Shown here piece by piece: positions 1 to 6,659 of a stretch of 16,759 nucleotides of DNA (positions are counted from its first letter, which is position 1; each line of letters starts with the position of its first letter). The stretch lies in contig DBEG01000077.1 of NCBI GenBank assembly GCA_002293965.1, positions 1 to 16,759 of the forward strand. The letters are read 5' to 3'. The translations under genes were made by a program, and so were the position numbers. The stretch comes from Actinobacteria bacterium UBA912. Its GTDB lineage: Bacteria > Actinomycetota > Coriobacteriia > Anaerosomatales > UBA912. The notes under the pieces are model-generated. The model worked only from the letters and a program-made list of their open reading frames with translations, had not been told where the DNA came from and did not search any database.

Positions 1-1863
1 CTCGTCGCCGGCAAAAAGCGCTATCTCGACCTGCGGAGCGTCGCACGAAAGCGGCAGCGCGCACACGGCTTGGTGCGCGAGTGCGCCGTAGATCTCGCGC
101 AACATCCCGCGAAGCGCCGAAGGGGCCGCCCACGTTCCCACCTGCGCCAGGGCCATCTCGATGGGCGCGGCGATGTAGACCGCCCTGCCCTGGCCGTACT
201 GGTTCATCGTCACCAGGGGGCTTCCCTTGGCGTCGGTAGCGACCACGCTGGCGTCAGCCCCGCCGAGGAGCGCAAAGTGCGGCACCTCAAGGTTGACGTC
301 GAAGGAGCGCAGTGCGCCGAAGACGCCGGTCTGGGCTACTCGGCAGGTAAGGGAATCCCGCGCACCGCCGTCGCCGAGGAACTCGATGCCGAACATATCG
401 CGCACCGCTGGGTGCGCCTCGCCGCCGCCGTAGGAGAGCGCGAGCGTGCCCCCGCTGTTGACGAAGTCCGTCAGCGCCTCCCAGGTCGAGTCCTCAAGCG
501 AGGAGACCGAGGGGATCACGAGCATCGAGTAGGCCCTGATGTCCTCGCCTTCGCGTATGACGGCGACCGGGACGTGGGCTTCCTTCAGTCCCGCGTACGC
601 CTGCAGGCAAGCCCTGGGGGCGTAGAGTCGGGTGAGGTCTGGCAGCGGGTGCCAGCGTCCGGCGGGCATCATGATTGCGGCCCTCTCCGGTGCGAGGCGA
701 TACCTGCGCAGGTCGATGCGGGCGACGAGCTTGACGAACGACTCGACCTCGGCAAACGTGGTCTTGGCGCGCCCATCTGTGTCGGCGATGCCAACGAGCG
801 ATTCGAACGGATCGCGGAAGTACGGCTCCCTGCGCTCGGTCGCGAGGTCCTTGTAGCGGCGCAGCAACACGCCCGCTCCGCGGTTCATGAAGCCTGCGGC
901 CAGCGCGGTGCGCACCATGACGTTCTCGTCGATCGGCGAGCCTTCGAGCGAGTACGGACCCGCGTCGTCCATGAGGACGGGCACGCCCTTGGATGCAGCC
1001 TTGAGCAGGAAAGAGTCGAGGTAGGAGCCCAGACCGCCGCTCGCAGGCCCCAATGCGGCGTACGCCCAGTATTCCGGGGTCGGGTGCGTCACGGCGAACT
1101 CGCACGCGTCGAGCGCGCCCGCCGGATCGACGCCGGTTCGGGCGAAGTACGTCTCCGGGTCCAGGCCCAGCGTCACGGGGCGGCTCGGATCGATCTCGCG
1201 GATTGCCTCGCGAAGCGCAGCGGCCCACGTCTCGAGTTCCTCGGCGGTTGTAAAGCCCAGCAGGAACGCCTCGTTGGCCAGCTCCCACGCGAACACCGCG
1301 GACTCGCCCCTGAACCGGTTCACGACCTTCTGCACCAGCGCCACCTGCCGAGAAACCACGTACGGGTCGTTGCGCATATCGCGCTTCTTGGCCCACACGA
1401 CGTCGACGAGCTCCGAGTGGCGGTCATCGCCGAAGAGGCAGACTATCACCTGCAAGCGATTCTCCCTCGCCGAGGAGAGCACTTCGGCGAAGCGCTCGAA
1501 AGCGTCCTCGTCGTACTGCCCGACCTGCGGTTCGAGCAGCTTCCACGAGAGGAAGACCCTCACCATCGACAGGCGGGCCTCGGCCAGCCGCTTGAAGTCC
1601 GCGGCGAAGTCGTGGGCGTACCAATCCTCCCAGCCGTCGGCCTCGCTGTTGATCGGGTGGTAGTTCACGCCCACAGGGAAGAGCGGGTTGCGCCTAGGGT
1701 GCTTGCGCTCGGGTGCGTCACCCGCCCGCACCTGCGGCTCTGCAGCTAGCTCGGCGTCAGCGATGCGGACGGGCTTGGCTGGCGCGGTCGCCGGCTTGGG
1801 GCTTTCGGCGGAGCGCGTGGCACGGTTGATGCGCCTGTCCTGGCTTCCTCGGCGAGTCGGCAT
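1..1863 (-). CDS. GH5/GH42-like glycoside hydrolase, C-terminus cut by window edge
   Basis: This is an open frame of 621 codons with no stop before the left edge, so the 3' end is missing. No signal peptide is visible. The first 58 residues or so are basic and Pro/Ala-rich, and a TIM-barrel-like region begins at about FPVGVNYHP (62-70). WELANE (193-198) matches the acid/base Asn-Glu of clan GH-A enzymes, making E198 the likely proton donor. At the expected nucleophile strand the sequence is GVPVLMDDAG (293-302), where relatives usually have Glu (EEFG-like), so the nucleophile seems to be Asp or lost. From about residue 390 a second domain resembles the flavodoxin-like trimerisation domain of GH42 beta-galactosidases. 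The ATG overlaps the TPR stop by one base (TGATG), which implies translational coupling. The substrate is unknown. The family call is from motifs only. Confidence 0.72.
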   Translation of the reverse strand, partial: MPTRRGSQDRRINRATRSAESPKPATAPAKPVRIADAELAAEPQVRAGDAPERKHPRRNPLFPVGVNYHPINSEADGWEDWYAHDFAADFKRLAEARLSMVRVFLSWKLLEPQVGQYDEDAFERFAEVLSSARENRLQVIVCLFGDDRHSELVDVVWAKKRDMRNDPYVVSRQVALVQKVVNRFRGESAVFAWELANEAFLLGFTTAEELETWAAALREAIREIDPSRPVTLGLDPETYFARTGVDPAGALDACEFAVTHPTPEYWAYAALGPASGGLGSYLDSFLLKAASKGVPVLMDDAGPYSLEGSPIDENVMVRTALAAGFMNRGAGVLLRRYKDLATERREPYFRDPFESLVGIADTDGRAKTTFAEVESFVKLVARIDLRRYRLAPERAAIMMPAGRWHPLPDLTRLYAPRACLQAYAGLKEAHVPVAVIREGEDIRAYSMLVIPSVSSLEDSTWEALTDFVNSGGTLALSYGGGEAHPAVRDMFGIEFLGDGGARDSLTCRVAQTGVFGALRSFDVNLEVPHFALLGGADASVVATDAKGSPLVTMNQYGQGRAVYIAAPIEMALAQVGTWAAPSALRGMLREIYGALAHQAVCALPLSCDAPQVEIALFAGDE

Positions 1864-3026
1864 CAAGACCTCCCGGCTCTGTAGGCGTCATAGAGGTCCC
1901 AGAAGAGACCCTGCCGACGGGTGTCGTGGTAGGCGGCGCGGCGGATCTCGTAGCCTGCCTCGGCATGCTCGCCCTCGGTGAGCAGCACGGCTGCCAGCCC
2001 GAAGCGTGCGCGAACGCATGCGGGGTCGAGCGAGAGCGCGCGGCGGTACGACCGGCCCGCCTGCTCGTAGCGCTGCAGGGCCAGGAGCGACTCGGCGTAG
2101 AGCACGTGCGGCATCGCCTGGCCCGGCGCCGATTTCGCGAGCGCGCCGAAGACGCGGGTCGCGTTGCGGCTCAGTCCCGGCGTCCGGGAGAGCGCCACGC
2201 CCAGCGTGTAGACCGCGGTCGGGACGCGCGCGGCGATCGTGAGTGCGCGCAAAGCGCAGGCCACGGCTTCGTTGACCGCCTCTTGCTTGAGGTAGAGGTA
2301 GGACGCCAGCCCGAGTGCGTCGGCGTCATCGGGATTCTCGTCGAGGATGAGGCGCAGCAGCCCTGCCGCGCTGAAGTAGTCCTCCTCGAAGGCGAGCGCA
2401 CCCGCGGCATCGAGCCTGGCCTGCCGCTTGGGCGCGACATCGCTGGGATCGGGCGCGGGATTACCGTCGTCGTACACGCCCGCGAGCGCGAAGAAGAGCT
2501 CATCCTGGCTGGGATCGAGCTCGCCCGCCTTGCGGAACCCCGGCAGGGCGGTAGCCATCCCCTCCTTCTTGAGCGCCGCGACCGCCAGGTTGTACATCGC
2601 CCTGGCCTCGGTGGGATCGAGCTCCAACGCACGACGCCAGGCGTCGATCGCTTCATCGTCGAACGCAGCTGCCGAGAAGGCCTCACCCAGCTGCACATGA
2701 GCCGTGACCAGCGACGGCTCCACCTCGGCGAGCTCGTGCCACACAAGGATCGACTGGTCCCACATGCCGCCTGCGCGGTCATACGCGAGCCCGAGCTCGA
2801 AGTAGGCCGGAGCGCACGAGGGATCGAGCTCGATCGCGCGCGTCGCGTGGTCGATGGCCTCGCGGTAGAAGTCGCCGGCGAGCATCAGCTCCGCCAGCAA
2901 GCAGTGTATGGCGGGATCGCTCGCGTCTGCCGCAAGCGAGGCGAAGCAGGCCTCAGTGGCGGACTGCACGTGCCCCTGCCTGGCCAGACCTTCCGCCATT
3001 GCCGAGTAAACCGAGCGCTCTGCCAC
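1863..3026 (-). CDS. Tetratricopeptide repeat (TPR) protein
   Basis: The protein has 387 residues built almost entirely of TPR-type helical pairs. Typical signatures recur, such as AIELDPSCAPAYFELGLAY, ALELDPTEARAMYNLAVAAL and ALSLDPACVRARFGLAAVL. A less regular linker lies near residues 195-215 (NPAPDPSDVAPKRQ). There is no signal peptide or membrane segment, so it is probably a cytoplasmic scaffold for protein contacts; its partner is unknown. The start is GTG, placed 2 nt after the TGA of the corrinoid-protein gene and preceded by a strong GGGAGGTGAG Shine-Dalgarno 8 nt upstream. Its stop overlaps the start of the glycosidase-like gene, so the three genes form one operon. What the TPR protein does between a B12 protein and a glycosidase cannot be told from sequence. 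Confidence 0.88.
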   Translation of the reverse strand: MAERSVYSAMAEGLARQGHVQSATEACFASLAADASDPAIHCLLAELMLAGDFYREAIDHATRAIELDPSCAPAYFELGLAYDRAGGMWDQSILVWHELAEVEPSLVTAHVQLGEAFSAAAFDDEAIDAWRRALELDPTEARAMYNLAVAALKKEGMATALPGFRKAGELDPSQDELFFALAGVYDDGNPAPDPSDVAPKRQARLDAAGALAFEEDYFSAAGLLRLILDENPDDADALGLASYLYLKQEAVNEAVACALRALTIAARVPTAVYTLGVALSRTPGLSRNATRVFGALAKSAPGQAMPHVLYAESLLALQRYEQAGRSYRRALSLDPACVRARFGLAAVLLTEGEHAEAGYEIRRAAYHDTRRQGLFWDLYDAYRAGRS

Positions 3027-3028
3027 TG

Positions 3029-3709
3029 TCAGCGCTCACCTCCCGAGATGTCCTCGGCGATCTTGGCGACCATCTTGAGCGCCCCTTCGGCGCTTCTGAC
3101 GATGCCGTTTGCGCCCACGCGTCTTGCGAGATCCTCGTCCGCGCCGAACGGCCCGCCGGAGACCAGGACGATCACGCCCTCGTGCCCGGCGACGGTGAGG
3201 GATTCGCGCACCCGGGCGCAATCCTCGGCGGTTGAGAGCAGGCTCGCGAACACGATGATGATGCGTGCGCCCGTCTCATCGAGTCGCTCCAGGAATTCCG
3301 CGGGCCTGACCGAGGTGCCCAGGTCGATGACCCTGTGCCCTGCCTCTTTCAGCGCCGCGCCGATGATGTTCTTGCCTATCGTGTGCTCGTCGCGATGCAT
3401 CGTGCCGACGAGGATGGTCATGCCGGTGTCGCGCATCGCCATGGAGGGCACGACGAAGCTGGTGATCTGCTCGGCGACTACCGAGGCCTGCGCGAATGCC
3501 TCCTCGTCGATGTTGCCTTGCGCCCAAGCTGCGCCCAGCATCGACATCGCAGGCACGAAGACGGAGTCGAAGAGCTCCTCTTGCGAGACGCCGCCGCTCT
3601 TCGCGCGCTCGATGACAGCGATGGCCTGGGCAGGGTCATGCTTCACGAAGGCGGTATACAGACTCGCTGATGTATCGGCGGTCATGGTCTCCTCGAGGGC
3701 GGTCTTCAT
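3029..3709 (-). CDS. Corrinoid (vitamin B12)-binding protein, MtaC/MtbC-like
   Basis: The 226-residue protein has the two-part layout of methyltransferase corrinoid proteins. A helical cap comes first (about 15-90, with FVPAMSMLGAAWAQGNIDEE), followed by a Rossmann-like B12-binding domain (97-226). The D-x-H-x-x-G motif is present as DEHTIG (107-112), so H109 should be the lower axial cobalt ligand. The accompanying FASLLST and SGGPFG motifs are at 154-160 and 184-189. Such proteins carry methyl groups between methyltransferases or serve as B12-based sensors; no methyltransferase gene is in view. The outer ATG (3709) lacks a clear ribosome site. An internal ATG at 3685 is preceded by GAGGAG at a short 3-nt spacing and could be the true start, giving 218 aa. 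It is the first gene of the operon with the TPR and glycosidase-like genes. Confidence 0.88.
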   Translation of the reverse strand: MKTALEETMTADTSASLYTAFVKHDPAQAIAVIERAKSGGVSQEELFDSVFVPAMSMLGAAWAQGNIDEEAFAQASVVAEQITSFVVPSMAMRDTGMTILVGTMHRDEHTIGKNIIGAALKEAGHRVIDLGTSVRPAEFLERLDETGARIIIVFASLLSTAEDCARVRESLTVAGHEGVIVLVSGGPFGADEDLARRVGANGIVRSAEGALKMVAKIAEDISGGER

Positions 3710-3732
3710 CCTTCACGGTTGGGTGGCGTTTC

Positions 3733-3819
3733 TGGTAGCGGTGGTGGGACTCGAACCCACACGGCCTTGCGGCCAGAGGCTTTTAAGGCCCCCTCCTGTG
3801 CCAATTCGGATACACCGCC
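3733..3819 (-). tRNA. tRNA-Leu (anticodon UAA)
   Basis: An 87-nt class II tRNA read on the minus strand. The acceptor stem GGCGGTG pairs with CACCGCT (first pair G-U), followed by an encoded ACCA. The anticodon stem GGGGC/GCCTC encloses the loop CTTAAAA, with anticodon TAA. The long variable arm is TGGCC-GCAA-GGCCG-like, and the T arm is GTGGG-TTCGAGT-CCCAC. The UAA anticodon and long variable arm identify leucine; it reads UUA and UUG. It lies 23 bp upstream of the corrinoid-protein gene on the same strand, so the two could share a transcript. Confidence 0.97.
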
Positions 3820-3864
3820 ACAGCTAGCGCCTTGCCGGATCAGGGTCACGCTTCCGGCCAGGTG

Positions 3865-3870
3865 ATTATA
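3865..3870 (-). promoter_or_regulatory. -10 box of the probable tRNA-Leu promoter
   Basis: A perfect TATAAT on the minus strand, about 46 nt upstream of the tRNA 5' end, inside GTATTATAATCAC. No good -35 hexamer stands at 16-18 nt, so the call rests on the -10 match and position. It would drive the tRNA and possibly the corrinoid operon behind it. Confidence 0.5.
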
Positions 3871-3930
3871 ATACGCCATCCGCCGCCGAAGTGCCCTTAT
3901 CTCCGCCGAAAATGGGGTGCGGGGCGGACG

Positions 3931-4543
3931 TCAGGTCGAAGGCTTGGTGCCGATGCGCATAGCGGCTGAGCGAATGCGATGGAATACCGACCACGCCGTC
4001 CACCCGATACAGACACCAATGACGTTGAGGATCACATCATCGATGTCCGCGCTACGCCCGATGAAGAACTGAACGACCTCAATGCTCAGCGAGGCGGAGA
4101 CCGCGAGGAGCACCACGTTCCTGAAGCGATGGAAGCGCTTGCTCACCGCCGCACTGAGTGGTCCTAAGGGTGCGAACAGCGCGACGTTGGCCAGCAGGTT
4201 CAAGAATGCCACCGAACTCCAGTCGTTCACAAGGTCGTTCTGGGTGAAAAGGTACGCCGAGATCGTGTGGAAAGGAACGATATTGTAGCTGTGGTATCCG
4301 AGGGGGGGGGAGGCCCTGGAAGAAGAGCACCAGATCCTCGATGCCATAGATGCCGTTAGGCAGCAAGGTCTGAGACAAGAGCGCGATGCCGTATGCGGCG
4401 CAGACGGCGTTCAGCGGCTCTCGCGACCAGTCAGGCTTTCGGCGTCGTGCGACCAGGTAGGCGACACGCACCACGACGTACACGGGGAAGAGCATGACCA
4501 CCATACGGATCATGTCCTGCACGAAGAAATCAAGCAGCCTCAA
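3931..4543 (-). pseudogene. VanZ-family membrane protein, frameshifted in a nine-C tract
   Basis: Two overlapping minus-strand frames together encode one VanZ-like protein. The first starts at TTG 4543 (RLLDFFVQDMIRMVVML...) and reads through to LVLFFQGLP. The second supplies LGYHSYNIVPFHTISAYL through to DIDDVILNVIGVCIG and the stop at 3931. NIVPFHTI and DIDDVILNVIG are characteristic VanZ positions. The frames meet at the run of nine C (plus-strand G at 4302-4310). Removing one C leaves 612 nt, exactly one uninterrupted frame of 203 aa with four or five predicted membrane helices. VanZ proteins are small membrane proteins, some linked to glycopeptide resistance, most of unknown role. This is either a true pseudogene, a homopolymer phase-variation switch, or a sequencing/assembly error. 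The TTG start is uncertain; ATG 4513 is the alternative. Confidence 0.82.
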
Positions 4544-4577
4544 TGATGCCCCCCGTCAGTGGATTGAGTGCTAGTCG

Positions 4578-4583
4578 ATTCTA
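4578..4583 (-). promoter_or_regulatory. Possible -10 box upstream of the VanZ-like gene
   Basis: TAGAAT (5/6 match to TATAAT) on the minus strand, 35 nt upstream of the TTG start. The -35 position is poor, so this is a weak call. It lies in the divergent gap between the VanZ-like gene and the DUF2975 gene. Confidence 0.25.
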
Positions 4584-4655
4584 CCTTACTTGAGCGTGTT
4601 CGTGGACTTGGATCGTCCGACCCACACAGATGCAGGGTGAAGTCAAAATTGCATA

Positions 4656-4684
4656 TTGACAAACGATATGTGTTTATCGATTAT
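4656..4684 (+). promoter_or_regulatory. Sigma-70-type promoter of the DUF2975-regulator operon
   Basis: A perfect -35 TTGACA (4656-4661), a 17-nt spacer, then -10 GATTAT (4679-4684, 4/6). It lies about 38 nt upstream of the DUF2975 ATG. The -10 box sits in the centre of a palindrome, consistent with repression by blocking RNA polymerase. Confidence 0.65.
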
Positions 4685-4694
4685 CGATATACAC
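4670..4694 (+). promoter_or_regulatory. 25-bp palindromic operator over the -10 box
   Basis: Half-sites GTGTTTATCGAT and ATCGATATACAC flank one central T. The inner seven bases (TATCGAT/ATCGATA) are perfect and only one outer pair mismatches. It overlaps the -10 box. The obvious candidate ligand is the HTH regulator encoded by the second gene of the same operon, as in other autoregulated regulator-DUF2975 pairs; this is inference. Confidence 0.6.
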
Positions 4695-4721
4695 AACGGC
4701 CGATTTGCGGAGGTGGTCTTG

Positions 4722-5327
4722 ATGGTCAAGTCAGTTGGAATGCTCAAGGGTCTTCTGGATGGGGCCCTACTCGTACTGATAGCATGGGCGATCTTCAGTA
4801 TAGTGCTCGAGCTGCCGTTCATCTCTGGTGATGAACTGGCCATGGTCGAGGTGCCGATCACTTTCATGCCCGCTGAAGGTGGTATCAGCGTACAGAACGA
4901 GATCTTAGGGGCAGGCACCATCGACACCGTTGACGCAGTTGCCACATTCTCCCCTCCGTTCGCTAGCTGGCCCAACCTCCTTTCCATTGTCGTGGGAGTC
5001 CTTTCTTTCGCACCCATACTCGTCATCGTCATCCTGCTGCGCCGGATAGCCGCCAGCGCCCTTGAGGGCAGCCCGTTCACCGAGGTCAACATAGGACGGA
5101 TCCGTGCGATGGGGTGGTTCACGATCGCCTTCGAGATCCTGAGGAACGCGGCCCAGACCGGTGCCGGCTTCATCGTGCAGAACACATCAGTCGTCACTGG
5201 TTTCGAGGTGATCCGCGTCGCCGAGTTCAAGTTCGACGCGATCCTCATCGGCGCGTTGCTCCTGGTCCTTGCCGAGATCTTCCGCCATGGCTGGAGCCTC
5301 CAGTCCGACGCGGATTTCACGGTCTGA
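4722..5327 (+). CDS. DUF2975 family integral membrane protein
   Basis: The product has 201 residues with four predicted membrane helices: near the N-terminus (LLDGALLVLIAWAIFSIVL), in mid-protein (LLSIVVGVLSFAPILVIVIL), around GWFTIAFEIL, and near the C-terminus (ILIGALLLVLAEIFRHG). A sizeable extracytoplasmic loop lies between helices 1 and 2. The C-terminal LAEIFRHGWSLQSDADFTV is typical of DUF2975, whose members are usually encoded next to a small YozG-type regulator, as here. The start is ATG 4722, preceded by GGAGGTGG at good spacing. A longer in-frame TTG at 4656 lies inside the -35 box and is ruled out. The molecular function of the family is not established. The operon continues 12 nt downstream. 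Confidence 0.88.
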   Translation: MVKSVGMLKGLLDGALLVLIAWAIFSIVLELPFISGDELAMVEVPITFMPAEGGISVQNEILGAGTIDTVDAVATFSPPFASWPNLLSIVVGVLSFAPILVIVILLRRIAASALEGSPFTEVNIGRIRAMGWFTIAFEILRNAAQTGAGFIVQNTSVVTGFEVIRVAEFKFDAILIGALLLVLAEIFRHGWSLQSDADFTV

Positions 5328-5339
5328 GAGGCGGTCGAC

Positions 5340-5543
5340 ATGCCGATCCAAGTGAACCTCGATCGCATACTGCTTGACCGACGCATGACCGTGACCGAGC
5401 TGGCGGAGCGCATAGGGATAACCCCGGCCAACGCCTCCATCCTGAAGACGGGCAAGGCGAGGGCTATCCGCTTCTCGACACTCGAGGCAATCTGTCGCGA
5501 GCTAGGCTGCCAGCCAGGAGACATCTTGGCGTACATCGAGTGA
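5340..5543 (+). CDS. YozG-like Cro/C1-type helix-turn-helix regulator
   Basis: A 67-residue protein that is a single Cro/C1-type DNA-binding domain of the HTH_26 (YozG) type. The HTH lies at about residues 18-40 (VTELAERIGITPANASILK), followed by the family-typical ending STLEAICRELGCQPGDILAYIE. It starts 12 nt after the DUF2975 stop with GAGAGGCGG upstream, so the two are co-transcribed. It probably binds the palindrome over its own promoter and controls the membrane protein. It is a textbook member of the family at normal length. Confidence 0.93.
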   Translation: MPIQVNLDRILLDRRMTVTELAERIGITPANASILKTGKARAIRFSTLEAICRELGCQPGDILAYIE

Positions 5544-5564
5544 TCCGTATGCGCCTGCGGTGTG

Positions 5565-5598
5565 GCGAGTAGGCGCTAGCCGACCCTCGCCTACTCGC
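5565..5598. terminator. Bidirectional terminator-like hairpin between convergent genes
   Basis: A perfect 11-bp inverted repeat, GCGAGTAGGCG (5565-5575) and CGCCTACTCGC (5588-5598), with a 12-nt loop. It sits between the plus-strand regulator (stop 5543) and the minus-strand membrane gene (stop 5591), overlapping that gene's last codons. There is no long U-run, so intrinsic termination is likely but not certain. Confidence 0.6.
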
Positions 5599-6166
5599 TG
5601 CGGTCGGTATCGCCAGCCTCGGCCCTGTCCTTGATGAGGTCCTCGTACACATCGATGCTGAGAAGCACCACCGTCCCGCGACCCTGCTCCTCGAGGATGA
5701 TCGGGCGCTTCGTCTCTCGGATCTGCTCGATTGCCGCCGAAGAGTCGGTCATTACCTCGGCAATCGGGCGGACGTCCGCCGAGAGGCGCAGCCCTACCAC
5801 GTCGGCGGATTCACGGTGCCTGCGGACAGCGGCGTACGACAGGAGTGCGTATGCGATGCCAGCCCAAAGTACCCAGGCGACGACCAGGCTCAAGTAGTGG
5901 TAGAACGCCCCCACCGGCTCGATGCCCAATAATGTGACACCAATGAAAACAAGATACGAAGCGGAAATGTACACGATCAAATAGAGTGGCGCGCCCAACC
6001 AGGAATCGAAAAAGGGCACAGTCGCGGAGATCCATATCAAGGCAATCATCGTCATCAAGAGAGCCGAGCTGATTCCCACGGCCAACAACAATCGCCCCAG
6101 CGTGGATTCGCGGGAAATCCTGGTTCGCCACCATGCCATCCTGCCGGTATCCATCGCTCTGGTCAT
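5591..6166 (-). CDS. Membrane protein with C-terminal Phd/YefM antitoxin-like domain
   Basis: The 191-residue protein has two parts. Residues of about 25-115 hold three hydrophobic helices (LLLAVGISSALLMTMIALIWI; PLYLIVYISASYLVFIGVTL; YLSLVVAWVLWAGIAYALL). From about 127 a Phd/YefM-like domain follows: LRLSADVRPIAEVMTDSSAA, then IRETKRPIILEEQGRGTVVLL and DVYEDLIKD. This matches the usual antitoxin pattern of 'PI-x-E ... RETGRP-hh-L-T-x-x-G-R ... EYE'. The membrane part resembles the proteins at 9129-9437 and 9485-10153. No toxin gene adjoins it. It starts at ATG 6166 behind AAGGGGGAC. It follows rnk after 30 nt on the same strand and may share the icd-rnk transcript. A membrane-tethered DNA- or toxin-binding role is inference. 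Confidence 0.8.
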   Translation of the reverse strand: MTRAMDTGRMAWWRTRISRESTLGRLLLAVGISSALLMTMIALIWISATVPFFDSWLGAPLYLIVYISASYLVFIGVTLLGIEPVGAFYHYLSLVVAWVLWAGIAYALLSYAAVRRHRESADVVGLRLSADVRPIAEVMTDSSAAIEQIRETKRPIILEEQGRGTVVLLSIDVYEDLIKDRAEAGDTDRSE

Positions 6167-6196
6167 CGTGTCCCCCTTCTCAGGCTGTATTCCATG

Positions 6197-6613
6197 CTAC
6201 AAATGGTAGTCCTTGGCCGCTTCGGGCTGGTAGAGGATGTCCTCGATCCGAATCCTGCGGACTCGCGCCGGGACGGGCCACTCCACCACATCACCCTTTC
6301 TATACCCCAAGATCGCGGTTCCTACCGGCGCAAGGATCGAGATCGCCCCTGCTTCGATATCCGCATCCCCGGGAAAGACAAGGACGAAGACCATCTCCTC
6401 CGAAGTGTCCAAATCCTTCAGGAGAACCTTGGAGTTCATGGTCACGACGTCTGAGGGCACCTTCTCGGACGGGACTACTTCCGCTATCTCCAGCTCCCCC
6501 TTCAGAGACTCCAAGTCGCTCCTGGCCTCGGTGCCGAAGTCCTCGGCGACGGCGATGAGCTCTTTGAGCCGCGTCTTGTCGAACTCGGTGATGTAGAGCT
6601 TCCGTTTTGTCAC
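6197..6613 (-). CDS. rnk: Rnk, nucleoside diphosphate kinase regulator / RNA polymerase-binding GreA-like factor
   Basis: The product has 138 residues. KRKLYITEFDKTRLKELI opens an N-terminal helical region. DVVTMNSKVLLKDL is the conserved start of the GreA/GreB C-terminal-type domain. LAPVGTAILGYRKGDVVEWP and YQPEAAKDYHL are nearly identical in pattern to the end of E. coli Rnk (YQPEAAGDYLL). Rnk-family proteins bind RNA polymerase near the secondary channel but have a short, non-cleaving coiled coil. The GTG at 6613 is chosen because GGAG lies 6 nt upstream; ATG 6625 in the same frame lacks a ribosome site. It lies 46 nt downstream of the icd stop on the same strand, probably in the same transcript. 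Confidence 0.92.
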   Translation of the reverse strand: MTKRKLYITEFDKTRLKELIAVAEDFGTEARSDLESLKGELEIAEVVPSEKVPSDVVTMNSKVLLKDLDTSEEMVFVLVFPGDADIEAGAISILAPVGTAILGYRKGDVVEWPVPARVRRIRIEDILYQPEAAKDYHL

Positions 6614-6659
6614 AGCCGTCTCCATTCGTGAGTTGACGCAGTGGTGGGTCGGCCCTTGC

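Noticed and set aside
70..1749. Long plus-strand open frame opposite the glycosidase-like gene
   Set aside because: Arg/His/Val-rich composition with no motif. The minus-strand frame gives a coherent protein fold, so this is a high-GC antisense shadow.
3733..3819. tRNA-Leu as an integration (attachment) site
   Set aside because: No integrase and no second copy of the tRNA 3' end was seen in the window.
1926..3827. 633-codon plus-strand open frame
   Set aside because: It lies opposite the TPR and corrinoid genes and runs through the tRNA. Both minus-strand genes have clear families and ribosome sites.
4656..4721. Longer start (TTG 4656) for the DUF2975 protein
   Set aside because: The TTG is part of the -35 box TTGACA. 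The ATG at 4722 has a strong ribosome site.
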